Shown piece after piece: positions 17,051 to 23,985 of a stretch of 64,000 nucleotides of DNA (positions are counted from its first letter, which is position 1; every line of letters starts with the position of its first letter). The stretch comes from Tuwongella immobilis (GTDB lineage Bacteria; Planctomycetota; Planctomycetia; Gemmatales; Gemmataceae). The stretch spans positions 4,440,920-4,504,919 of the forward strand of contig NZ_LR593887.1 of NCBI RefSeq assembly GCF_901538355.1, in the 5' to 3' direction. Position numbers and translations under genes: made by a program. Under the pieces are notes generated by a model. That model was not told the DNA's origin and did no database searches. It saw only the letters and a program-made list of their open reading frames with translations.

Positions 17051-17953
17051 ATGCGGCTTGTATTCCGCTGCTTGGGCGTGCTTACCGTCTTGACGCTTTC
17101 GGGCTGCTTTTTCGGGTCGAAGGATTCATCGTCGGGGTGGCTCCGTCGATTTCGCCCGGCTCCGGCCCCGGCGAGCGCGACCGAAAATGTCGTGTTCGTG
17201 GACGTCGCTCAACTCGAACGCGCTTGGGGCGATCCGATCATGGATGGCCCGGTTTGGTCCGGCATCGACGAGCAGGTTCTGCCCAGCGAACGCAAAGCCC
17301 TTATGGAAGAAAACGGGTTGCGTGTCGGCCTGGTGACAGGATTGGTGCCGCCGGAATTGCAGCAAATGCTGACCTCCGAACGCTTTAGCATCAACCCACG
17401 CCGCATGCACCTGCGAATGGGCAACACCGGACAGATTACGCTGGGGGATCCGCGCCCCACCGCCAGCATGAAAGTGCTCCTGCACTTGGATCAAGAGCCA
17501 AAAGTCCGCACCTTTCAATCTGCCCAGATCGGCCTGAAAATTCAGCCCAGCGTGCAATCCGATGGCCGCATTCGCCTGAAGTTGATTCCGCAGGTGCAAC
17601 ACGGCGAAAAAGCCCACTGGGCATCCGTCAATGTGGCAGGAAATCACTCGTGGACGTTGGCCAACGATCGGCCCACGGAATTGTTTGAAGACCTCGCCAT
17701 CGAAGCGACCGTCGGCGCGAATGAATATCTGGTGATCGGCACCCGACGCCAGCGGCAAGATACCTTCGGTTTCTACGGTTTTGCCGAGCCGAAACGCGAA
17801 AAACCGATTCAACGGCTGCTGGTCTTGCGGGTCGGACAGACACAACCCGAAGCGGCGGAACTCTCGAAAATCGCCGCCCCGGATCGGACGATCATCGCTC
17901 AGCCGCTCGCATCGCAGGCCAGCCATTCCAGTTATCGGGGGCAAAAGCCATAA
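17051..17953 (+). CDS. Putative lipoprotein of unknown function
   Basis: 300 residues. The signal peptide ends in a lipobox LSGC with C19, so it should be anchored as a lipoprotein in the planctomycete envelope. The middle part (LKIQPSVQSDGRIRLKLIPQV) recalls the strand pattern of secretin domains, but no pore-forming signature is present. GGAAGGA lies 6 bases upstream of the ATG. It follows the GH57 gene by 72 bases and ends before a strong hairpin. I do not recognise a family; the localisation is the only solid statement. Confidence 0.75.
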   Translation: MRLVFRCLGVLTVLTLSGCFFGSKDSSSGWLRRFRPAPAPASATENVVFVDVAQLERAWGDPIMDGPVWSGIDEQVLPSERKALMEENGLRVGLVTGLVPPELQQMLTSERFSINPRRMHLRMGNTGQITLGDPRPTASMKVLLHLDQEPKVRTFQSAQIGLKIQPSVQSDGRIRLKLIPQVQHGEKAHWASVNVAGNHSWTLANDRPTELFEDLAIEATVGANEYLVIGTRRQRQDTFGFYGFAEPKREKPIQRLLVLRVGQTQPEAAELSKIAAPDRTIIAQPLASQASHSSYRGQKP

Positions 17954-17991
17954 ATTTTGCCGCAATCGGTCGATCGGATGGATGATTCCCA

Positions 17992-18027
17992 CATTGCCGA
18001 TGTCCTACAATGGGACTATCGGCAATG
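17992..18027 (+). terminator. Strong hairpin after the lipoprotein gene
   Basis: Perfect 10-base arms CATTGCCGAT and ATCGGCAATG, extended inside by GTCC/GGAC with one bulge. It lies 39 bases after the lipoprotein stop and 39 bases before the amidohydrolase start. The loop contains TACAAT, which could also serve as a -10 element for the next gene. Confidence 0.6.
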
Positions 18028-18065
18028 CTGCGTTTCCGGGAATCCTTGGCACGGGACGTGTCCGT

Positions 18066-18917
18066 ATGATCGACATGCACATTCACGTTGTCCCCCCCAA
18101 TCTTCCCGGCACCGGGCCGCTGCACGAGCTGCTTCGCAAGCCGGTGGATGAAGTTGCCGCCGCCCTACAAGCGGAAATGACCGCCGCAGGAGTCACCAAG
18201 TGCCTGGCGATGGGGAGTTGGAACACGGGGGACCATGACCCGTTGGGCATCGAGCGGACTCTGGAAATTGCCCAGCGAGTGCCGGGCCTCTCCGCCATCG
18301 GCATTGCTGATCCCACCCGCACCGACACCGACCACCTCCGCCGAGTCGAAACGCAAATCCTCACCGGGCGCGTTGCCGCACTCAAAGGCTATCTGGGCTA
18401 TTTGCACTATGCCCCGTCGCATCCGGGCTATGTTCCGTACTACGAACTCGCGGCCCGATTCCGACTGCCGTTCATTTTCCATACCGGCGACACCTATTCC
18501 CCATTTGCCAAGCTGAAATACGCGCATCCGCTCGGGGTGGATGAAGTGGCCGTCGATTTCCGCGAAGTCCGATTTGTCATCGCCCACATCGGCAATCCCT
18601 GGGTGCAAGATTGTGCCGAGGTGGTCTACAAAAATATGAACGTCTGGGCCGATCTATCCGGGCTGCTGGTCGGTGATACCGAAACGCTCACGAATCCCGA
18701 TCTGGCGCAATCGCGGCAAGATGTGATCGATCGCATTCGACTGGTGATGCGCTATGCCGAGCGACCCAATCGATTTCTGTACGGCACCGATTGGCCATTG
18801 GCACCGATGCCCGCCTATCGCGATTTCATGCGCGAAGCCGTGCTGCCGGAATTTCACGATCAAGTGTTCATCGAAAACGCGCAACTACTGTTCTTCAATC
18901 CCCGTCGCGGCGGGTGA
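18066..18917 (+). CDS. Amidohydrolase-2-type TIM-barrel metal-dependent hydrolase
   Basis: 283 residues. The family metal ligands are all in place: MIDMHIH at the N-terminus (HxH), a His in IFHTGD, a His in IAHIGNPW, and Asp in YGTDWPLAP near the end. Proteins of this group hydrolyse or decarboxylate small cyclic or aromatic acids; the substrate cannot be told from sequence. No signal peptide, so cytosolic. The start at 18066 is 6 residues before the HxH motif, normal for the family. It ends in a hairpin shared with the converging small membrane gene. Confidence 0.9.
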   Translation: MIDMHIHVVPPNLPGTGPLHELLRKPVDEVAAALQAEMTAAGVTKCLAMGSWNTGDHDPLGIERTLEIAQRVPGLSAIGIADPTRTDTDHLRRVETQILTGRVAALKGYLGYLHYAPSHPGYVPYYELAARFRLPFIFHTGDTYSPFAKLKYAHPLGVDEVAVDFREVRFVIAHIGNPWVQDCAEVVYKNMNVWADLSGLLVGDTETLTNPDLAQSRQDVIDRIRLVMRYAERPNRFLYGTDWPLAPMPAYRDFMREAVLPEFHDQVFIENAQLLFFNPRRGG

Positions 18918-18949
18918 TCCGCCTCGAACATCCGTCGATCCGCCGCCCC

Positions 18950-18967
18950 ATGTCCCGAAGGGGACAT
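18950..18967. terminator. Small hairpin between convergent genes
   Basis: ATGTCCC and GGGACAT form a perfect 7-base stem with a GAAG tetraloop between the amidohydrolase stop and the end of the small membrane protein gene. There is no T-tract. Confidence 0.5.
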
Positions 18968-19001
18968 CCCCAGCGCCGAATCCACAGGGGCAATAGTTGG
19001 C

Positions 19002-19256
19002 TCATTCGCGACAGCGCGACCAGACGCAGAGTTGCGACAACGCAAAGATCCCCAACACACCCAGCGACGCATTGATCGCCAAGGCTTGCAGATCGAACAA
19101 CACCAACTCCCCCCGCACCCACATGGCGAATGGGAACGGCCACCCCGCGCTGATCCAGACCGTCTTCAGCGATCCCTTCAGATGCGGGCGATTCAACACC
19201 ACCCAGACAATCGACAGCACAATCATCCAAACCTGAAACACTTGTTTGGGATACAC
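19002..19256 (-). CDS. Small membrane protein, 84 residues
   Basis: GTG start with a GGGGAT-like ribosome binding site. Two hydrophobic stretches are clear: VFQVWMIVLSIVWVVL near residues 6-21 and LALGVLGIFAL-type sequence near 59-73. Between them are aromatic, mildly basic residues (KTVWISAGWPFPFAMW). I do not recognise a family. The frame is preferred over a longer overlapping minus-strand frame (to 19323) because that one has a composition typical of a shadow frame. It is divergent from the aminotransferase gene across an AT-rich region. Confidence 0.55.
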   Translation of the reverse strand: MYPKQVFQVWMIVLSIVWVVLNRPHLKGSLKTVWISAGWPFPFAMWVRGELVLFDLQALAINASLGVLGIFALSQLCVWSRCRE

Positions 19257-19565
19257 AGCGAATCCCCAGAAATGCGGGCGAAGGCGACAGTTGAAATGTA
19301 GCTATCTTTTTTCCAACTGACAAAGTTGATTCCAGCTATTTCGATCCATATTCGCCTGATTTTTTGTGCTATGCCGATAGTTTTTTGCCACTGGCGATAG
19401 TCTCCCGGTTTTGACCCGATTCGGGGACCGATCCGACGGAAGATTCCGGGGCGACGAATCCCCATCGCAGGAATTGCAAACCGCCGCGAATGGAGGTGGA
19501 TGCCGATGCGCTCGCCGGGTCGCACAATAGCCAGCAGCGATTTTTTCTGGCAAGGAACTACCGGA
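19257..19565. other. AT-rich divergent intergenic region, 309 bases
   Basis: Clearly lower in GC than its surroundings, with three T-runs of six or so (near 19307, 19371 and 19381) and several CTAT/ATAG words, including GCTATGCCGATAG near 19369-19381 and a second GCGATAG nearby. It probably holds both divergent promoters. No supported gene. Confidence 0.5.
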
Positions 19566-20759
19566 ATGACCACTCCCGATTGGCGGCTTGCACGTCAGCA
19601 AATGCTGCTCGATCCCACGATTATCAATCTGAATACCGGCTCGTTTGGTCCGGTCCCGCGTGCGATTTTTGACCGGGTCACAGAATTGCGCCGTCAACTC
19701 GCCGCGGAGCCAACGGATTTCTACGTCCGCTGGGTGCCGCCGCTGCTCTGGAAGGCCCGATGTCGCCTGGCGGAATTCCTGAATGTCCCCCCGCACCGGC
19801 TCATTTTCCGGGCGAACGTCTCTTCCGCAATCAATGTCGTTGCCAGCAGTTTGCGATTGAATCGACCCGGGGAAATTCTGCTGAGCGATCACGAATATGG
19901 AGCCATGCATTGGTGTTGGGAACGCGCCGCACAGCGCGGCGGCCTGACGCTCAAGACCTTCCCGTTGGACACACTCGCCGAGTCACCCGACGCGATTCTG
20001 AACGCCTTTGAAGCGGCGATTTCTCACCGCACCCGGTTGGCCTTTTTCAGTCATGTGCTGTCGCCAACGGGGTTGGTGCTTCCGGTCAAGGAAATGGTGG
20101 CCATCGCCAAACGTCGCGGCGTGCTGACGGTGATTGATGGTGCCCATGCGCCGGGGATGCTGCCGTTGGACATCTCCGACATTGGAGCGGATTTCTACGG
20201 CGCGAATTGTCACAAATGGATGCTCGCCCCCAGCGGATCAGGATTTCTGGCGATTGGGCCGGGGATGGAAGATCGGCTGGAGCCGCTGGAAGTGAGTTGG
20301 GGCTATCATTACCCCCGCACCGATCTGGATGCACCGGACGAATTCGGCAGCACGCGACGCATCCGCGCCTTGGAATTCGAGGGCACGCGCGAAGTCAATC
20401 CGTGGCTGGTGACACCGGAAGTGATTGATTTTCAGAGCATGTTGGGCTGGCAGGCGATTCGGCAGCGCATGCACGAATTATCGCAGATTTCGCGGGAAAT
20501 GCTGGTGCCGTTGGGCCTGCCGGAAGCCACGCCGCGCAATCCCGCCATGCACGGCGCACTGACCGCGTTCCGCATTCCCGATGCGACCGATCCGGTGAAA
20601 CTTCGGACGGCGATTTGGAAGCACCGCATCGAAATTCCAGTCATCGAACGACCGGATCGCCGAATGATTCGCGTCAGCGGACACTTTTATACGCTGCCGG
20701 AAGAAATTCAGAAATTGGCCGAAATTCTCCCGGCAGCGATTCGTGAAGCGACCCCGTAA
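19566..20759 (+). CDS. Class V aminotransferase (isopenicillin N epimerase/cysteine desulfurase-like)
   Basis: 397 residues, PLP-dependent fold type I. The Schiff-base lysine is K217 in GANCHKWMLAPSGSG, preceded by the PLP-binding Asp in VIDGAHAPG. The closest pattern is the isopenicillin N epimerase-like branch (HKW instead of the HK of cysteine desulfurases), whose bacterial members are mostly of unknown substrate. The N-terminal start NLNTGSFGPVP is typical. The ATG at 19566 follows AAGGA by 9 bases. No pathway partners are next to it: the upstream neighbour is a small membrane gene and downstream is a converging DUF1080 gene. Confidence 0.88.
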   Translation: MTTPDWRLARQQMLLDPTIINLNTGSFGPVPRAIFDRVTELRRQLAAEPTDFYVRWVPPLLWKARCRLAEFLNVPPHRLIFRANVSSAINVVASSLRLNRPGEILLSDHEYGAMHWCWERAAQRGGLTLKTFPLDTLAESPDAILNAFEAAISHRTRLAFFSHVLSPTGLVLPVKEMVAIAKRRGVLTVIDGAHAPGMLPLDISDIGADFYGANCHKWMLAPSGSGFLAIGPGMEDRLEPLEVSWGYHYPRTDLDAPDEFGSTRRIRALEFEGTREVNPWLVTPEVIDFQSMLGWQAIRQRMHELSQISREMLVPLGLPEATPRNPAMHGALTAFRIPDATDPVKLRTAIWKHRIEIPVIERPDRRMIRVSGHFYTLPEEIQKLAEILPAAIREATP

Positions 20760-20813
20760 CCGATGATTGGCAAATGACTTCGGTCGATTCGCGTCTCTCC
20801 CGCGATTCGCCGA

Positions 20814-21599
20814 TTACTCGTTGGCCTTCGGTGCTGTCCACGCTCGCACCTCAATGGCACGAAACGCCACCGGCCCATGATCGCCCTGGAACAACAGCGG
20901 GCCTTTGGGCTTCTCCGGATTCACCCAGGCATGGCCAGTCGGATGGGCCACTTCGACATTCTCATGAATGGTTTCGCCATTCAGCACCACCTTGACGAAT
21001 TTGGCGTTGGCAATTTTCTTGCCAGCGGCATCGAATCGCGGCGATTGAAAAATCACATGCAGCGATTGCCACTCCCCCGCAGGCTTGGCGACATTCGCCT
21101 TCGGAGCCACGCCCTCATCAATGTGATGGTACTTGGGCTTCTGCTCCGCTCGCGGATAAATTCCGCCGCAGGAATCGCCGGTGAGCTTCTTCTCGCTGGC
21201 GGTGTCGCGGATCTGGATTTCATACTGTCCGTTGAATTTCACGCCGGAATTCGAGCCTTTGGCCACCAAGAATTCGCAGCGAAGTTCCACATCCTGGAAT
21301 TGCTCGCGGGTGATCAGATCGGCGACTCGCCCTTGATCGCCGTTCACCAAGATCGGCTGCCCCGCATCGCCCGGTTTGCCCTGAAGCCGTCGCGGATTGG
21401 TGGAGACGAGCGCAACCTGATCGGTGGCATACCATTTCCCCGCTTTGGCGAACACTTCCGGAAGTGGCCTCGCGGATAGTCGTGACCACTCGGTTTCGGC
21501 GGCTCGCGCGACCAACGAAATCGCCCCAGTTGTCGTCAGAATTGTCGCCACCACGCCCAGGATGACGGCCACCCGCCACCCATGCCATTTGCCGGACAT
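20814..21599 (-). CDS. Secreted DUF1080 (3-keto-disaccharide hydrolase-like) protein
   Basis: 261 residues with an N-terminal hydrophobic segment (about 8-30) that is a signal peptide or anchor. The rest is a concanavalin-like DUF1080 domain: a GRVADLITREQFQDVELRCEF-type opening, a GSNSGVKFNGQYEIQI core, and a VVLNGETIHENVEV then PLLFQGDHGPVAFRAIEV ending. This domain is greatly expanded in planctomycetes and is linked to sugar binding or hydrolysis. Last gene of the minus-strand set that begins with the BlaI-type repressor. Substrate unknown. Confidence 0.9.
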   Translation of the reverse strand: MSGKWHGWRVAVILGVVATILTTTGAISLVARAAETEWSRLSARPLPEVFAKAGKWYATDQVALVSTNPRRLQGKPGDAGQPILVNGDQGRVADLITREQFQDVELRCEFLVAKGSNSGVKFNGQYEIQIRDTASEKKLTGDSCGGIYPRAEQKPKYHHIDEGVAPKANVAKPAGEWQSLHVIFQSPRFDAAGKKIANAKFVKVVLNGETIHENVEVAHPTGHAWVNPEKPKGPLLFQGDHGPVAFRAIEVRAWTAPKANE

Positions 21600-21644
21600 G
21601 CGTTACTCGCTTTCGGAGAGATTGGAGGAATTACGCTCCCCAGT

Positions 21645-22883
21645 CTATCGTGCGGCGTGCGTCGATGCAAATGGTTGTGCAACGGTGATGAGTCGCCCCT
21701 CTCCGCCCGGCCCGGCAAGCAGCGAAAGTCCGATGGGCACGCCATCGACCTGCCCGACGGGGAGCGTGAGTTGCGGAAGTCCCGCGAGTCCGGCAATCGC
21801 GGTCACGCCGAGCGTGCGCGGGTAATAGCCCATTGGCCCGGCATCGCGGCGGACATCGTCGCCGATTCGCGGTGCCAAAGTCGGCGTGGTCGGGAAGATC
21901 AGCACGCCATCTTCGCCAAGAAATCCGGTCAGCGCGTGTCGAATCGCCTCCCGACGGGCCAACGCAGTCGGCAGCTGAGTACGATCCCGATCCCGCCATG
22001 CCCAGACGCCTGGCCCGATCTTCGGCCCCAACTCCGGCTGATGGGTGGTCAACCAGTCGCCCAGCGCATCCCACGATTCCACACCTTGCAACAGGCGGTA
22101 CAGGTCGCAACCTTCCGCAAGTGTCAATCCTGCAGCGATTTCGGATAATTCGACCGAATCGCCCTTGGGATGCAAGGCGGTTGTAAAGGGCAATAGCGCG
22201 GCGGTGATTGCCGGATCGGTCGCGTCCCAGATTGTCGCCAATCGCAGCAATCGCGGCGCGGCCTGTGCCACGCCCAACATTCTCCCGCCGAGCAGACATT
22301 CCGCCGCAGTCGCCAAGTGCGTCAAGCGTCGTGCGAACAGGCCGACCGTGTCGAAACTCGGGGCCAACGGCATCACTCCGCGAGACGAAATGCGGCCATG
22401 AGTTGGGCGAAGGCCGAACAATCCGCAGTTGGATGCAGGCACCCGCACCGATCCGCCGGTATCGGTCCCCAGTGCCAACTCCGCGCAGCCGCACGCGACT
22501 GCCGACGCCGAGCCGCTCGACGATCCGCCCGGCAATCGATCCGGTGCCAACGGATTGAGCGGAATCCCGTAGAAATGATTTTCACCCAACAGGGAAAACG
22601 CCAGCTCATCGGTAATGGTTTTGCCGACGACATCCGCACCGGCGGCCAGCATTTTCGCCACACAATCGGCGTGGCTACTTGCCGGTTCGTGCGTCGCTTC
22701 CCAGGTGGGATTGCCCCCGCCGGTAACTTGCCCGGCAACATCGATCAAGTCTTTCACCGCCAATCGCAAGCCGAGCAGCGGCCCGCTTCCAGTGTGCGGA
22801 ATCGCCTGCGTGTTGCGAAAGGCCCGCGAGGCTTCGGGGGTGAGAAGTTGTTCGCTTTGATACAGCATGCCACACCGATTCAT
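21645..22883 (-). CDS. Amidase signature-family hydrolase
   Basis: 412 residues. The Ser-cisSer-Lys triad is visible: K44 in LAVKDLID, the GGSSSGSAS loop (118-126), and the nucleophile in DTGGSVRVPAS (S144). The overall form fits stand-alone amidases such as allophanate or aryl-acylamide hydrolases rather than GatA, being shorter and lacking a tRNA amidotransferase operon. The ATG overlaps the stop of the MoxR gene (ATGA), which fixes the start and couples translation. It is followed 45 bases later by the DUF1080 gene. Substrate unknown. Confidence 0.9.
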   Translation of the reverse strand: MNRCGMLYQSEQLLTPEASRAFRNTQAIPHTGSGPLLGLRLAVKDLIDVAGQVTGGGNPTWEATHEPASSHADCVAKMLAAGADVVGKTITDELAFSLLGENHFYGIPLNPLAPDRLPGGSSSGSASAVACGCAELALGTDTGGSVRVPASNCGLFGLRPTHGRISSRGVMPLAPSFDTVGLFARRLTHLATAAECLLGGRMLGVAQAAPRLLRLATIWDATDPAITAALLPFTTALHPKGDSVELSEIAAGLTLAEGCDLYRLLQGVESWDALGDWLTTHQPELGPKIGPGVWAWRDRDRTQLPTALARREAIRHALTGFLGEDGVLIFPTTPTLAPRIGDDVRRDAGPMGYYPRTLGVTAIAGLAGLPQLTLPVGQVDGVPIGLSLLAGPGGEGRLITVAQPFASTHAAR

Positions 22884-23863
22884 TGAAAATGATCGACCGC
22901 TTCGGCGATTTGCCGATCGATTAACGGCACTCGGGAATCGACCAGCACCGATTGTACCACTTGAGCGGTGGTCCGTCGCCGCAATCGGCTTTCGGGCTTC
23001 AAAATCAGTCGGTGATTCAGCACATGCTGGGCCATTTTCTTGACATCGTCGGGCAGAACGTAGTCGCGTCCCTGAATGGCCGCCAGCGCTTGGGAGATTC
23101 GGAACAGCGCGATGGATGCCCGCGGACTGCCGCCCATGGCGATATCTTCATGCTCCCGAGTCGCGTGGATCACCTCGACAATATACCGCCGCACTTTGTC
23201 ATCCACATGCACGTCCCGCACGGCCTCCTGGGCGGCAATCACTTCGTTGGCGTTGCTAACAATGCCAAGATCGTCGATGGGATGCACCTTCTGCATCCGG
23301 CTGAGCATCTTGGATTCATCGTCCAACGTCGGGTAGCCCAGCGTCAGCCGCACCAGAAAGCGATCCAACTGCGCTTCGGGCAGCGGAAAGGTGCCTTCGT
23401 GATCGACGGGGTTTTGCGTGGCAATCACCAGAAACGGCTGCTTGAGACTGTACGTGTTGCCATCGACGCTGACGCGCCGTTCCGCCATGGCTTCCAGCAG
23501 GGCCGATTGCGCTCGCGGGGTGGCGCGGTTGATTTCGTCGGCGAGCAGCGTTTGCGTGAAGATGGGGCCCGCACGGAATTCAAATTCGGTTGTTTTCTGA
23601 TTGAAAATCGAGACGCCGGTAATGTCGGTGGGCAATAAGTCGGGCGTACATTGGAGCCGCTTGAAGGTGCAGCCCACGGAGCGCGACAGCGCCCGCGCGA
23701 ACATGGTTTTCGCCACTCCCGGCACATCCTCCAACAGGATATGCCCTTCCGAAAAATAGGCCGCCAACGCAATCACCAGTTGCGGTCGCTTGCCAACAAT
23801 CACCTTTTCCATGTTGGTGATGATTTTGCTTGCAAGTGCCGCCACATCGACCGAGCCAGCCAT
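22880..23863 (-). CDS. MoxR-type AAA+ ATPase
   Basis: 327 residues. Walker A is VPGVAKT (K52, T53), Walker B LLADEINRA, sensor 1 ATQNPVDHEGTF, and the lid ends with an arginine-rich RLRRRTTAQVV. MoxR ATPases act as chaperones that help mature enzyme complexes, usually beside DUF58 and VWA genes. Here those partners are absent and the neighbour is an amidase, which overlaps it by 4 bases. GGAGA, 8 bases before the ATG at 23863, supports the start; an upstream ATG at 23938 has no such site. Confidence 0.93.
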   Translation of the reverse strand: MAGSVDVAALASKIITNMEKVIVGKRPQLVIALAAYFSEGHILLEDVPGVAKTMFARALSRSVGCTFKRLQCTPDLLPTDITGVSIFNQKTTEFEFRAGPIFTQTLLADEINRATPRAQSALLEAMAERRVSVDGNTYSLKQPFLVIATQNPVDHEGTFPLPEAQLDRFLVRLTLGYPTLDDESKMLSRMQKVHPIDDLGIVSNANEVIAAQEAVRDVHVDDKVRRYIVEVIHATREHEDIAMGGSPRASIALFRISQALAAIQGRDYVLPDDVKKMAQHVLNHRLILKPESRLRRRTTAQVVQSVLVDSRVPLIDRQIAEAVDHFQ

Positions 23864-23913
23864 AGTGCATTCTCCGGAAAGCTGCTTCCTGGTGCGGACG
23901 TCAAATGATAGCA

Positions 23914-23948
23914 CCTCCCGACTCTGGCGGACAGCCAAAATCGGGAGG
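23914..23948 (-). terminator. Hairpin between the M56 protease and MoxR genes
   Basis: Perfect 8-base arms CCTCCCGA/TCGGGAGG with an inner TGGC/GCCA pairing. On the minus strand it lies 38 bases after the protease stop. Just beyond it a TATCAT (23905-23910) could be the -10 element of a separate MoxR promoter. Confidence 0.5.
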
Positions 23949-23985
23949 CGAGCCTTGCATTTCCTTCGGCAGAATCATCGACTCG

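Noticed and set aside
18895-19323. A 142-codon minus-strand frame overlapping the small membrane gene
   Set aside because: It has no start site and a composition of a shadow frame; the 84-residue frame has two membrane helices.
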